A stretch of 64,000 bases of DNA from Annona cherimola (GCA_030490835.1 CM059971.1:53058012-53122011); one strand, 5' to 3'. Positions 1 through 13,811 are shown, counted from the stretch's first letter. The notes: generated by a model not told the origin, from the letters alone. Program-made: numbers and translations.

Positions 1-760
1 GAGAATGACAAGTCACCTGGTGTAAAAGGTATATAATGCTGGGAAAATCAAAAGTCATGCATGTAGGAGACCATGTAGGCGTCAAGAGGATGAGAGGTTC
101 CCCTTGATGAGGATAAGTCGGAGAAAGCCGACGTATTGGACCATGCTATGTGAGATGTTCCTTGGGCTAGCGTACTCACACACGAAGGTTTATGTCAGGA
201 ATGGAAAGGAAGCATTTGCACATCCAATGTTTATGAAATGATTTTTATGAAAAGGTTTCCGTGCATTTGATAGTTGATCACTTGCTAAGTGTCTTTGATC
301 GAATGGAGAGGAATGCATTTAAAATAAAAAAAAATACTTGCTTATTGAGTTTCGACTCATGTTTTGTTTTCCTAATCTCAGACAGGTGTAGGGAAAGCCA
401 AGAGATAAAAGACATGTATTGCTAAAGAAAAAGATGAATATACAAAGGTTAGTAGATTTTTGTATGAATAAATGCCCTAATGGGATATGGCGAAAAAGAC
501 ATAGGTTGTATGAAATTATGGAGTTATGAATAATATGAGAAGTTAATGATTTATAATGATATGAATAAGTTCATTATGAATGATGATGAGTTATGTTTAT
601 GTGATGAAAGAAAAGAAAAAGAAAGAAATTTTTTTTGGATGAGATTCAATTAAGAACCCGCCGCATGATCAGGGCAACAATCCTGAGTCACGTTTACCAA
701 TCGACAAGATCCCGGAGTAAGGCCTTTAGGCACTTCGGTTCGGGGCACCATAGATAGAGT
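1..760 (+). repeat. gypsy LTR remnant, truncated by window start
   Basis: AT-rich, with no coding region. Bases 1-380 match the reverse complement of about 59315-58860 (shared landmarks: the start gagaatgacaagt, a block around tgatcacttgctaagtgtct, then a TTTTGTTTTCC block). The block at 660-745 (ggcaacaatcctga, then cccggagtaagg, then a GC-rich end) matches the terminal block of the better-defined LTR ending at 12618. I read it as the 3' part of a Tekay/Del-like LTR. Exact limits are not visible. Confidence 0.5.
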
Positions 761-2884
761 TTCAACTCTTCTACAAAATGATATTTGAAAACAAGTCTTG
801 GGAATTCTATTCCTAAGGTGGTTTTTGTGAAAAAAATGTGAATCTTCATATAATGGTATTTGTAAATAAATAAGGCTTTGAAATGGTTTGTTTAAATGAC
901 TTAAAATGATTTATTTAGATACTTTGAAGTGGTCTATTAAAATATTTTAAGTCTCTTTGATAGTTAAAATACTTTTAAAATGTTTTGTATTGATGTTTTC
1001 AAAAGGTTTTAAGGATAACTCACTCAATAAATTGATGATATAAAATGATTTGATGACTGTTTTGTTTAAATGATGTTCAAAAGATTATCTAAACTCTTCC
1101 CTAAATAAGAGAGACAAGGATGTTGTGTGGACAAGGCATATAATGCCGATATAAATGGATGAGAATCTGTTTACATATCCTTTGTTCATAAAAAGCCCAA
1201 CAATGAGAATAAAAATATTTGTAAGAAGAGTCTGGTTTTCTCAAATGGTAAAATGTTTTCGAATTTTTATAATGAGAATTCTAAAATTGTTTACTAACAA
1301 ACAAGCAATATTTTTTGAAAATATTATTTTTTCAAATACTGCAAATGTTTTGTAAAATTGATTTACAAAAATAGTTCCAAAATTCTTTAAGGATGGTCAT
1401 CCTAACATTATGATTTAAAACGGTTTATGAAAATATTTTATTTTTAAAATGATTATGCCCGGTTCTCAATTTGAGAAGGGCTCAGTCTGAGGACTTCAAT
1501 GGATTATATTATATCAAGTTTTGATTTAAAAATGGCACGGTCTGAGGACTATGCAAAATTTATGAAATCATGCTAGCACGACAATGTGAGTATAAACGAG
1601 TGTGTATGAGGATCGTGTACTAGGTCTAGGGCCGAGACGGTTGCAGACCAGGACCCACCTCTACATGTGGCTGAGTTGCTAAGAGAAGACGGGAGGTCGA
1701 GTCGCTAAGTCCCTGAAATGGGAGCAGGATCATGGACGACCGCCTAGCTAACGGTGCTGTATAAGGAAGGTTTCTTTTCTATGGAAGGATGATTACTTGG
1801 TAAGTGTTATCTACTAGAGGGTCAGAGACATATGTGAATATGTTTTGCTTTAAAAGCCCAAAAATGGGGACGTGAGAATATTTTAGGACATAACAATGTC
1901 CACAGAAAATAATGTTTACTTAAAAATATTTCAGAACATAACAATGGCCACAGAAAATAATGTTTACTTAAAGATATTTTAGGACATGACAATGTCCACA
2001 AAAAATAATGTTTACATGATAATATTTTAGGATATAACAATGTCCACAGAAAAACAATGTTTACATGAAAATATTTTAGGGCATAAAAATGTCCACACAA
2101 ATAAAAAGTTTATATGCATTTGTAGTGCTTTTGAAAAGCCCAGAATTTGGGATATAAAAAGGTTAATACGAAAAATGTTTTGGGAAATACAATTGTCCCC
2201 ACGAATAAAGGTTTATATGAAAACATTTTGGGACATACATTTGTCCTCAGGAAAAATAAAGGGGGTTTTATGAAAGGTTTATATGAAGGTTTACATAAAA
2301 GGTTTCTTTCTGTTAGTAGTTGATCACTTGATAAGTGTCTCCTATCGAACGACAAGAAATGCATTTATATGGAAATAAAAAATGGTTGCTTACTGAGTTT
2401 AGCACTTACATTTTATTTTCCTAACCTCAGATAGGTTCAAGATGGCTTAAAAGGAAAACGACCTAATAAATTGATGAGAAGTATGAACTAATATCCTTTA
2501 ATGTGTTAACGAATTGTTAGCTATCATGTAAGAATTGATATGTTTAGAGAATGATTGAATGTTTGTGTTGATCATAACGATATTAGGTCATGAATTCTCA
2601 TGATATATGTAAACAAGTTGGTATTTTACAAGTATATAGTTACTTGTAAAGTGAATAAATTAATGATTTAAGAATGACATGTATAGTTAACTTCAAGTGT
2701 ATATTGCTTAAAAAATGTTGAAGGAAATGGAATGAAAAGAAAAAAAAATTCCGCTAAACGAAATGGACAAAGAAAAAAATCTCGTCGCATGATTAAGGCA
2801 ACAATCCTATTTCACATTTACCAATCCAAAATGATCCCGGTGTATGGCTCAAGTTGTGACGCCTCAGGTCGGGGCGGCCACATG
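761..2884 (+). repeat. second gypsy LTR remnant
   Basis: Contains the same ordered landmarks as other LTR pieces here: a GGTCTGAGGACT repeat at 1480-1560, a block ccctgaaatgggagcaggat at 1713-1732 that recurs near 12060, a palindromic tandem array at 1885-2270, tgatcacttgataagtgtct at 2320, and the terminal ggcaacaatcct...GGGGCGGCCACA block at 2780-2884. No primer binding site follows, so it may be a solo LTR or a 3' LTR of a lost element. No gene is seen. Confidence 0.5.
1885..2270 (+). repeat. about 48-bp tandem repeat with GGACAT/ATGTCC hairpins
   Basis: Four to five clear units and two or three decayed ones. Each clear unit holds the inverted pair GGACAT-(4 nt)-ATGTCC, followed by a run close to acagaaaataatgtttac and ending in AATATTTT. 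The related array on the other flank (62050-62660) keeps the palindrome but not the spacer. Confidence 0.75.
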
Positions 2885-3986
2885 GTTCATTTGTTTTGCA
2901 AAGATCACATAATAACATTTGATTTTTTCCCAAACCCTATTAACCATAAACTGACACGAACCCTAATGTTCTAAATCACGAAATTGTTGGACACTATCCC
3001 TTCACGCCACCCCTATATCATGTCAAAGATGAGATTCCATCACTAATTCAATAAAAGGTGGCATCTACTTTCCTCGATCATGATTTCTCTCTGCGAAGTG
3101 GAGAATAGTCATTGTGCCCCAAACAATCCGTCAATCAATATCGAACAAATCACATCATAACCAGGGGCTGCAGTTACAGAAACATGCAACTGCAAAACTC
3201 GTACTCATGTCTAGCATACTTGTGAATGGTGTCCCATACAACACTACATGCCAAGATTATAATACATGCATGTATATACTATAAATCCTCCTAGATGTCA
3301 TATCTACATATGTTTTGTACCACATTAACATCACAAATTCCTAACAGCATATTCATAAATTACCTCATGAATAGGGAGATGGTTATAATTTATATATAGA
3401 TATAAATACCTAGTCCTCACAACATGTATATAAAAATCCACATGTGGCAATCCTAGATATCCATAACTAATTCATCAATTAGACATATGACATCAAAACT
3501 AATTAAACTATAATTATTTTCATCATTTGCATCTCAGCAGAAGTAAAATACACATTAATAATTCCTAAAAATATTAATAAGGCCTCAATAGGCCACACAT
3601 TTGTGTTACCCTAATTTTTACATCTCACAACTAATCATGTGTTATACATTGTATCTCACATATACATCAACCTCAAATAATTATTACCCATTGCTAACAT
3701 GACTTATACTTGAAACATTCCACATCAGCTTGAGAACATAACTCATAGTTAGGTGCTTACAGTATTAGTTCTGCTAAATGTCAAAAATAAACAAGTGAGT
3801 CTGGCAAACTCAATATGTAGGTGCGATTGGTAAAAACAATGGAAAATCTATGCCAAATTCATCATACATCATGCTACTACATGTAATGCAAAACACCAGG
3901 CTCTCACTAGCCTCACGCAATCATGTCATGTCACATTGTTTGTGATCAAAAGATGGTGAGGAACATAGCACTGTCTTAAAATGCAG

Positions 3987-4032
3987 GTCTCTTGACCTTC
4001 CTAAGGGAATCCTTGTTGCGGTGGTTGGAGAG
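3987..4032 (+). pseudogene. possible captured exon scrap of an ABCC-type ABC transporter
   Basis: Fifteen codons from 3988 read SLDLPKGILVAVVGE, the stretch that in ABCC (MRP) transporters directly precedes the Walker A glycines of the first nucleotide-binding domain (PKG-x-x-VAV-x-GE-VGSGKSS). The frame is preceded by an AG at 3985-3986 and followed by GTTAGC, so it looks like an exon between splice sites. The rest of Walker A is not found in the following sequence. The match is short, so chance is possible. Confidence 0.3.
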
Positions 4033-4439
4033 GTTAGCGCTTGCCTTGAGGCATGAAGTAGTTATTTGTTACCTTTTCTTGACTATTTATCAATTACATT
4101 GTGCAAAATATCCTGATTTTGCATCTTTTATGTTTGTTAAGAATGGTTAATTGATTTGTGAATTAACGCTTTTAGTAAAGAGGAAATTCTGTAGAGGAGC
4201 AAGCCATCTCAATTTATGACATGAAGGATTAGTTGAAGTCCGATCTGAAATACCTTGTGTTTCAGGTTTTTTTCCAGCAAGATTTTAGAAGGCTCCTTTT
4301 TCTTGATAAAAGTCTGAACCCTAAATTTTCATGCACCCTAAATTTTCAATCATCGGGTAATGCACAATAGAGCTTGACTTTTCTTATTTTTCTCAATACG
4401 GTTGATTATAATAAACATAATTATATGAAACCAAATTAA

Positions 4440-4543
4440 CCTCACGTCCATTAAGGGCCATAAACAATCATATCCTCATGTCAATAAAGGGCCATGAACA
4501 ATCTTATCCTCGTGTCAATAAAGGGTCATAAACAATTCTATGC
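4440..4543. repeat. about 34-bp tandem repeat, three copies
   Basis: Three consecutive units built around tcaataaagggccataaaca with a few substitutions between copies. It sits inside an AT-rich LTR-like remnant. Confidence 0.75.
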
Positions 4544-6944
4544 GCATATGCATCACTTATGTCATACGCATCATGCTCATGCTAAAATCATACCTCATGC
4601 TCATTTCAAACCATGCATCATTAGTTTATCAAAATCATGCACAAACAAATAGCTAAAAAAACCAAACCATTTTCAAAGAGCCTAGCTCCAATTCATCAAA
4701 TCAATATGTGGCATGCAAAACCCACACCAAACCATCCCGAAATCCATCTAAATACACAACCCATGTCAATTCATTACAAATTTCGACATACATCCAACCA
4801 TATCCTTAAACACAAAGTTCAAACCCCATTTTATATCATATACTTCATACACTTCAAGTCCATTACAAGTTTCATTCCAAATAATTCAACATCACATATG
4901 CCCTCAAGCATTTGCAATATATTATTCACATCATTAAGATTTTACACGCCTATTTATACATCATTTTCTCACCTTTAGCCTCACTTAGGCATTTTCATGT
5001 ACACATCATAGATGTTATATGAAAATCAAGCCCAATTCCATCAAATACAACATAATATCATATAAAATCACTTTTAAATACTTTCATTTTATCCTTTACA
5101 TGAATTTTCATTAAAACTCCAAAATTAAACCTCTCTACAATCTCTGCACAAGCTTCATGTCTCAAAAATTCATCTAAATCACAACAACCAGTGTGGCGCC
5201 CATAAATAATTGACAAAATGCATGATTTGCAACTCAAATTCATTATTTATTTCAAAAGAAATCAATATACTTACTTCAAATTCAATTTTACCAAAATATC
5301 TTCAAGATCTCCTTAGCTCTAAGCTTTCTCCTTAATCCAAGGAGCTTCTTTGATGTAAAAATAGTGTGTATTCAAGCACTTTTGAGTGGTTTTTCATAGA
5401 GGTAGAGAGCTAAGAGCATGGGGAGGAAGAAGGGAAAGAAGTGGATAGATTTAGACCTCTCCCACATTTAAAACAGAATGGCATATGGCCTAGGCCATGT
5501 GGTTATGGATTTGACACGATTTCGATCATGTGGGCCCATAAATGGGGCATTTTCAGCTATATTGCACTATTTAACTTATAACTTCCTATAGACAACTCCA
5601 ATTGAGATGATTATTTTTGTATTGGATTTTTAACTTCAATTAATATCTCTCCACGAAATTTCAGCTCAAAATTTCATCACCATAAAATTTGGCATGCATT
5701 TTACTAGACAGTTTTACCGACAACTTTAGCCCGTTCATAAGATAAGTAGTCATATCATGTCAAAACATTTCCAACACCATATCAATCATTCATGCAAATC
5801 TCTTATCATCACGATATCATATTCATGTCGTTTATTTGCTTAAACATGTCTTATACAAAATTTAACCTCTCAACTCAACTCCTTAGCTGTTCGGCCTCTA
5901 CAATAGGTTTCATTAGCTTAAATCACATTTATCACTTCTAATGCATTCAAAATCACTTCTCACACATCATACATACATCTAGCATCTTATCGTGCTAGAA
6001 ATCATCATGTTCGATGTCATTTGTAAATTTTTCCGTCAGGTTTATTTCTTACTGAATTTTCATCATTAGTCCTAAATGACTCAATTCTCAAAGTCATTAT
6101 TTTAATTTAATTGCCAAGTATCATGGACACATTTCAATCATATCTAGAATCATTCTCTTGCAAATCATGACTCCCATTAATGGCTTTTGGTCATTTCCAT
6201 TATCTCAATTTTTTGGGCTTAACTACATAATTAGACCCATTTTCATCATTCATCCAAATATATCATTCAAATCTCACCCAAAACCATATATATACATTCT
6301 AAACATGCTAAACATCTCACTCATGCTTAAACACATTTCATATCTAGTTAACTCTAAGTTATGCATTTTTTTAAGTTCAAAATTCACATATAAGAGTCAA
6401 TTCTCAAATATTCATTATTTAATCAAATCAAAGGTTCCCGCACATCCAAAATCATAAACAAATCTATAAATCCGTCTTAGGTTTACACCAAGTCACTTAT
6501 CAAAATTCACCCCTCCAGTTCTCACTAACTGGATTTTGCACATTTGCTACAATTCACACAATCCTTCATATATTCAACCCTTAATTCCCAAAATTCTACT
6601 ATCTTCTGGCCTCTTAGGCTATATTATATACTTTTTTGGCTATTCACATAGTTTCCAATACTCGAGGTCTTACAATTAATGTTATATCTATATTCGTTAC
6701 AAAAGTTATATATATTATGTATTTTTTGTGGGAGAAGTTCATGTGATTAATCGTTGCCAAGTAGATCTCCTCACCCATACAGTTCTCATTGCAATTTTTA
6801 TGGTGATGGGTTTGAGCTATTTTCACATGTGTTTTATTTTGAAATTTGTCCCAATTTTGGTCCCTTTGTGTTGTTGCATTCACAGATTTCATGGGTTGAG
6901 TATTCAAGTTCCTTTTTGCTTGTTTAGGTTTTCATTTTAAGAAA

Positions 6945-8290
6945 TATTTGACTATTCTCTCCAAAATTTGAGAACCTTGCTAATGATTCATTTAGTGTTT
7001 GATTAAATTTCTTCGATTTGTAAAATTCTTCTATTAATACCTTCACTTCTTCTATTAGGGATTTAATTCTCTCAATTAGTTTACCATTTATAATAATTGT
7101 GACATTACATTATTTCTTTTTTCTCTAAATACTTGATGCCAAGTCCTTTCATTTTAACATATAAGGCATCATATGCTTAATGAAGCTCATCTAGAATTGC
7201 TTACATTCATTTAAAGATGATGAAATTGAATGAGAAATGGAGCAAAGAAGTTTAAAAGTTATCTTCGTATAAATGATTTTAGTGGTATTGTTTAAATTTA
7301 CATCTCTTCTTTGACACTCCTTTTATTATTTGACATACATAGGAATTATGATCTTCAATTTTTCCATGCAACAAATTCTTGCATAATTTGCTGCTTCCTT
7401 GTTTTCATTGGATGAGCCGCTTGAAGATGAAGACGATTCCTTATTACATATATTCTTCTAACTCTTTGTTCAAAAGATCATTTAAAATTGCTTCTTTTTC
7501 TTATCTTGGGGCTTACACTCATCCGGTGTAAAATATTGGAGCTGCATATGATCATTCTCCCATAGTTGTAGCATTTAGTAGTTTCTCTTCTTCTTTTTTT
7601 CTTATCTTTCTCACCATCTCGAAAGATTTTGGAGGAGCTTGCATTTTTTTCTTTTTTACAAAATTTTTGAATTTTCTTGTGATAAGAACTAACTCTTCAT
7701 CATCCCTTTATGAGCTTATACAAGAGTCATCAAAGCTTTGGTTGTTACTTTCAGTGCTATTATTTTCTCTTCTTCATTCTTCTTCTTGATAAGCTTATGT
7801 GATATAAGTGAACTGATCAAGTCTCCAACTTGAGTGCACTGAGATTTATGCTTCTTCATATTTGGGGTCCATGATTCTAATAGAGCTCTAACAATCTTCA
7901 TTATCTGCTCATATTTTGCGATAAGCTTGCCAAGACCTTTTAGAGCATTAGTTATCTTAGCAAATCTAACAAACATTCAGAAATACTTTCACCCTCAATC
8001 ATGTAAAACTTTCAGGTTCTCCTATAAGAATATTTTTTTAGTTTTTTACACTTAGGGAATACCCTCATATATAGATATCAAGGTATCTCAAATTTCCTTA
8101 GCTATTGTATAAGATAAGAATCTATTGTATTTAGTTACAATTAAAGCAAAAAATAAGGAATTCATGGCTTTGTCATTACTTTTGATAGTTTTTGCTTCTT
8201 TCATCATTTGAATGTCTTATCACCTTTTAGCATTGTAATGCCATCTTGTATGGTTATTCATGAATCCATACTATAATTGGTTGTGTCATT
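6945..8290 (-). pseudogene. gag: decayed Sirevirus gag fragment
   Basis: The minus-strand translation around 7976-7716 is recognisably the same Gag as the copy at 51109-49850: shared segments include ITNALKGLGK, ESWTP and DLISSLxSHxLIK. Further pieces on both sides (about 6950-7280 for the coiled region near the Gag C-terminus, about 7980-8290 for the N-terminal part) also align in order but carry many stops and frameshifts. It is much older than the two Sirevirus copies to the right. No LTR of its own could be placed. It cannot make a product. Confidence 0.7.
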
Positions 8291-8529
8291 CAATGTTACA
8301 AGGACCAAATCAGACTAGCCAGTTTGACTAGTTCAACTGGGAACTAGTGACCTAGTTGCTCTGATCCTGCTCGATTGCCGATTGGGAGAATTAGATCACT
8401 ATAAACTAGTTTAATCATCTTGATTTCCAATTTTTTGCCCTTTCAATTAACCTATTTTGGTCGGATTAATGGCGAAGATCCATCAAGATGCATGGAAACA
8501 CCCAAATCTACTTATGAGGATCAAGTATT

Positions 8530-11500
8530 TTTTTGATAATTCTTCCTTTATCATGAGGTTATTTGTGAATATAATTAATAATATTAGTGTTGTATACATT
8601 GTATATAGATGTGGCACCTGAGGGATGTGTATTGCATGTATACATTCATTACGATATTAGCATATTGGGTCATATGGGACACCACTCATGAGCATATTAG
8701 ATAGAGTATGAGTTGTACATTAGAATATTATGTGATTGCACCCACTCGGTTATGTTATGATTTGTTGGGATTGATTTAGAGGCGTCTGATTTATGCGTCT
8801 TTTAGGAGGCTATAACAATCCCAAAGTCTCTAGCCCTTCTCCTTCACTCCTTTCTTCAATTCTCTTCTCATTCTTCTTCCTTCTTCTTCCAGCCCTCATC
8901 TTAGCCTTAATCCTTGTAAAACTTTTTGAATTTCTTTGAGGATTGTGGATTCATCTCAAGCGAGCTCAAAATCTTAGAGATTCAAGTTAGGGTTTCTAAT
9001 TTGGAGAAAAATCTTGATCAAGGTAAATAGATGATTTGTTCTTCTTGAATTTATAGTAGAACTATGAAACCCGTGTTATTTGAAACTTCGTGAATGTAAT
9101 GTATGTTGAAAGAGTATACAGTGTATATGTTATTTCAGTAAGGTTATAGAAAAATGTGTGTGTTTACAAAAAGATCAAATTTCAATTTTAGAAAAAATGA
9201 CATTAAATTGTAAATTTAGAATAAAGGATTGATTGGTAAATTTGACAAGAGTAGAGACAAAAAGAGGATTTAATTTTACAAAAGTTAAATTTGAGGTTTA
9301 TAAGAAAACTAAAGGGGTAATTTATGATTTCATAAAGATTAGATATGAAAATGAATTTTTACAAATTTTTCGGAAAAAAATTTCAAAATTCTGAATTATA
9401 CAAATTGAAACCATTTAAATTTACGGAACTTATGGAAAAATAAAAATAAGTGAAAATTTTTTGGCCAATTAGGGGTCCTAATTAAAGGCTTATGTTCATC
9501 CTCACTATTTTCATTAGATCTAAGCATGTATAACTCGGATGGACAAGAGAATTTGATCGGAAGTATTAAATTGTATGCTCTTTAATTTAGATAGAAAAGA
9601 TTATGAAAAATAATTTACGTCCAGCGGATATTTTGCTATTTTTGCATAATTGATTAGTTAATTAATATCTTAATGCGTATAAGGCCGTTTGAGATGAAAT
9701 TTTAGGGTCAAGACTATTTTAATATGCCCAATTCAATGAAGGAATGAAATTTTGGAAAACAAGTTTTTATGTCCAAATATGAATAATTAATTAAAATAAC
9801 ACAATTTTTTTAAAAAAAAAATTCCGAATGGTGCATTTTGTGAACAATCGTATATATATTAATAAGAAAATTTTTCATAATATATAGGTGTGTATGTATA
9901 CAGTTATGAATTAATTAATTCATGATGGAATTTTCCATTTAAAAAAATAGAAAAATGTGAACGGTAAGAAGACAAATGTCTGGTACACGTAATGTGGACA
10001 GCCGTATTGCTGAAAATTAAACAGCCATGTTTTAACCACGCTGGATTGATAAAACGCAAACACTTGTATTTTATTTACGCTGAATTATTAATAAGCCAAC
10101 AACTGTTCTTAATTTACAGCAGTGACACTTGGGATAGGAAAAACCAAACCATGGTAAACCGTGTAAGGGGAATATAAAAAGAGGCTGCTGAAGAAGAGAA
10201 AAGAGTGGTGGACGTGCAGTGCATTAGCAGGGAGAGATACATATATATGTTACAATTGCTAAATTAAAAGAAAGGAAGAAGAAAGGCGTGGACGGTAGCA
10301 TCAATTATAGTCAAACCATCCAGCGCTCGAGGCATTCTTCTTCATTCTTCACATCGACATATTTTATTTACTTATTATTATTATTTCAGATATGATGCTC
10401 ATCTCGTCCCCTATTTACATGATTTCAGTTTTGATTTTAAATTATTAAAACCACCTACTGGATGATCATATGATTTATACGTTTGATATTTTGATTTTGA
10501 TAATTTTAACAGTCTATGCAGAACGTTGATTAATAAATATAAAACACATGCTGTAAAAATATTTTACCGTTCATAAATAAATGTTTTGTATTAAACAGAA
10601 TTTTAATCTATATGCTGCTGGACGTTCATGCATGTACCATTTTATTAATTAATCATGATTTTTTTTACTTGATTTTAATTAAACTCTGAAAATGCTGTCC
10701 GATCTTGATGATCCATTTTAAACAGGCATGGATGAGCATTAACAACTTTTAATGATTTTCACATTAATTAATTCAGCATGTTTCAACAGTGAAACTGTTG
10801 CTAAAATGAAATTTTTGAAAGGGACGTCACAAAATGGGCAGCAGGATATTAGTGGTGGACGGCAGCAGTATTCCAACAAATTTTTATATATATGTAAATG
10901 CATTGCCGCCCATATCGGATGATTTCAGAAATTTTATTTTTGCTGTCTGATTTTTTTCATTTGAATTCAGATGCTTTATGTTAACCTGTTGAGCGTTAAT
11001 GTAATTTTTCTTGTTGAATATATATATATATACTGTTCCTGAACAGATGGTTTATATTTAATTAATTCCTTACCTTCATTCCTAATTGATTTGTGTCAAA
11101 AACACTTTTAGAATTCGGAAGTGCTATCCCATTCCATGCTTAAATTCTGACTTCGTTTAATTAAATGCAGAAGCTCTACCCTACTGAACATTAATGGATA
11201 TAATTAATGTATATATTAATTCAGCTGCTGGACGTTGAAATAATTAATATACATATTAGTGCAGTAAGATTTTGAAATTCGTTGAAAATCATGGAAAAAA
11301 AGTAATTACCATTAATAAGTTGCCAATGTTTAACAGATATATACACATGTAAACAGATTTTTATGCCCCCATAGTTATGTTAATTTAGTAATTAAAAGAT
11401 GGGTATGAATTAAATTTTTATTGCCATATGCTCACATTCCACTAATATTTCAAATAACAAATTGATATGAAGATTTGATGTGGAAATAGGATGGACGTCC

Positions 11501-12618
11501 ATATATCGCGTGGCAGTTAGCATAGGTTAGACCTTGAAGAAAGTTCAACGAGGATAAGAATGGTTAATAATAGCCAAGTTTGTAAATATGGTTAGAAGAT
11601 AGTTATATGAAATGAACACATGTGGGTTAGAAAAAAAAGTTAATAAAATGTGCAAGCATGGGATATTATAAGAAAAAATGGTCATTTTATGTGTATAGGA
11701 AAAGGAAAAGAAAAGGTGGAAGGTACAAGCTAATTTTACAGGTAAGCAAGTTATACTTCCAAAATTGATGTTTTTCATCTTGTATTGCAAACGTGTTATA
11801 AATAATTGAATTTGGATATTTTAAATCTTGTTTAAGGATGGCCATTCCCATAATTTTTGAATTGCAAAGAATATTTCTATTTGTTGAAAATTATTTACAA
11901 ATTATTTGTGCAAAATTATTTATACATGAAATGGCATGCCAACATGAAAATGAATGTACATGGTGCACAAGGATTAGGTCATGAGAGAGGTGTAATTGGA
12001 CCGGTTGTCCCCCTCTAGCATGACCGAGTCGGTAATATAGGGTGAGGCTGGCGGCGCCCTCCCTGAAATGGGAGCAGGATCAGGTGATGGACGCCTAGCT
12101 AGTGTTCCATCGTGAGAAATGTCATGTATGCTTGAATGCATTTGCATTTTTATATCTATGAAATCCACAGAAAGGAAATGGAAAATGTTTATTTGCAAAA
12201 TCAAAGGACTTGCTTACTGAGTATTAGTACTCATGTAATGTTTTTCAAAATTTATAGACAAGTATGAGATAGACACCGAAGTGAAGTATAGGGTTAAATA
12301 AGTTACTGCCTTTCTTGTATAAATCTATGGAAGGTTGAATTTTGTAAATGTAGTCTTGATTGACTAGGAAACCTCTGTTGTAATTAAATAACTGATGAAT
12401 GTGTTATGAAGGTATAAAAAAGACAAATTCTAATTACCACATGTGGAATCAAATACAAATGATTTGGTTATCTTATCCTTTCACAGGTTATGGGTATTAT
12501 GTATGAATATATAAAAAAAATCTCGTCGCGTGACCAGGGCAACAATCCTGTTCACATTTACCAATCAGAAAGCGATCCCGGAGTAAGGCTCTCCAGTGCC
12601 CCGGTCGGGGGCGCCACA
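8530..12618 (+). repeat. long LTR (5' LTR) of a Tekay/Del-like gypsy element
   Basis: The right edge is clear: the sequence ends ...GGGGGCGCCACA at 12618 and a primer binding site follows six bases later. The left edge is not visible; 8530 is a guess from where homology with the inverted remnant at 3000-3300 starts. Inside are a leader with a splice-donor-like AAGGTAAAT at 9021, a TATAAAAAG box at about 10172, and terminal blocks shared with 660-745 and 2780-2884. An older insertion could be included, since the length would be large even for this group. No gene is seen. Confidence 0.5.
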
Positions 12619-12623
12619 GAGCG

Positions 12624-12635
12624 TGGTATCAGAGC
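12624..12635 (+). other. primer binding site, initiator tRNA-Met type
   Basis: TGGTATCAGAGC is the standard complement of the plant initiator tRNA-Met 3' end. It lies six bases after the LTR end at 12618, which fixes both the LTR edge and the + orientation of this element. Confidence 0.9.
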
Positions 12636-12789
12636 AAGAATTGGTAAATAGGCGTGGAAAAAAAATGATAGCAAATAATAAAATTTTATTTATTGTAGAA
12701 CATATATTGTCCCATGTATTTATGAAATTGGATGTTTCTTATGATTTTCTTTTGCAAAATATAGCTAAATTGCTATATTTAAAATGTAG

Positions 12790-13572
12790 ATGACTGACAA
12801 AGGCAAGGTAGTTCTAGACCCCGAGACGTTAAGGAGGGAGATGGAGGAGGCCCGGAAGAGGCAAAGGGTAGAAGACAACATAAGCCTATGGTGGGCTTCC
12901 CAGCAGGACCTAGGGTTTAGGCCTCCCATACCAGAAGAATTTTTTCATTCACACCCTTCTCTACACATCAGGAGAGAGGAGACCACCAATTCCCACCCTT
13001 ACGTTCTCCAGGTAAGACCCAAAAATGGAAAATTTACTAATAGAGCTTCCTCACCACAATATACCCTACGTTCTCAACCATACCCACCCTTGGTGACCGA
13101 TGAGATCAATGCTGCGGAACTACAGGAGTATTGGGATAGGATCTCCGCCCCGGTTCCACCAGATGAGAGACCCTGGTATTGCCTTGCAAGAGGATTTGTG
13201 CAGTTCCGCTATGGGATCAGGTGGGAACAATTAGATAGGGAGGAAAGGAAGCACCGTAGACTCCGAGAGGAGGCCCATACCCGAGGGGAGGACGTGATGG
13301 AACAGGCTCCTGAAAAACTACTCGGTGAACGTATACTACGAGCCGTAGATCGTGAAGAATAACCTACAAGGGAGGAAAGTAAGAATGATGACGATGACCC
13401 TATGGAAGGGACCATCAAAAGTGAGAGTGAGGAGGAGGAGCATATAGATGAGAACCCAAACCCCCTAGTATGGTCCGACACTAGCACTATTACTGAGGAA
13501 CCTATGCAAGTGCCCCCTTGCGATAGGAGGTATATAAGGGGACCAAGGGGTTACGCAAATAGGCACAGATAA
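12790..13572 (+). pseudogene. extra ORF upstream of gag in a Tekay/Del-like element, one in-frame stop
   Basis: Starts MTDKGKVVLD at 12790 and runs 190 codons to a TAA at 13360-13362. It then continues open in the same frame to a TAA at 13570-13572, giving 260 codons with one internal stop. The second part is strongly acidic (SESEEEE, DDDD) and ends in a basic tail RGPRGYANRHR. The first part is charged and Pro/Arg-rich, with WYCLARGFVQFRYG as its most structured stretch. I do not recognise a family. It lies between the primer binding site and gag, the place where some plant gypsy elements carry an additional ORF; chromoviruses of the Tekay group normally start with gag. The function is unknown. 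Confidence 0.55.
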
Positions 13573-13811
13573 ATAATAAGGAGAGTGGGTTTTCTTTTAT
13601 TCTGTATAGTTGTGTATGTATATATGTGAAATGACTTCTGTATGTTTTAGTTTATGTATGACTGTGACTGTAAAAATGTTTGATATATAATATAAACCAG
13701 CATGTGTATGTATATTTTGAATATGACTCCTTACATGTATAAATTGACCATGAGGCTATTATAGATTGCCTAATGATTGCTAATGTTATTCCATGTGTGT
13801 AAAAAACCAGT

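Larger units (their letters stand above)
2985..6640 (-). repeat. decayed gypsy LTR-like remnant
   Basis: AT-rich and without a gene. Reverse complement of 3210-3300 resembles 8620-8740 on the + strand (shared gcatgtatac and tatgggacaccan-tca blocks), so this is probably an inverted relative of the LTR that ends at 12618. At 5500-5269, read on the minus strand, there is a leader-like stretch ending in a splice-donor-like AAGTAAGTAT, a layout also seen near 61155 and 9023. Boundaries are uncertain and other insertions may be mixed in. Confidence 0.4.

Noticed and set aside
1155..1355. Small + strand frame in the left remnant
   Set aside because: AT-rich, no motif, inside LTR-like sequence; expected by chance.
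12596..12793. Short + strand frame across the LTR end
   Set aside because: It spans the LTR edge, primer binding site and AT-rich leader; no protein features.
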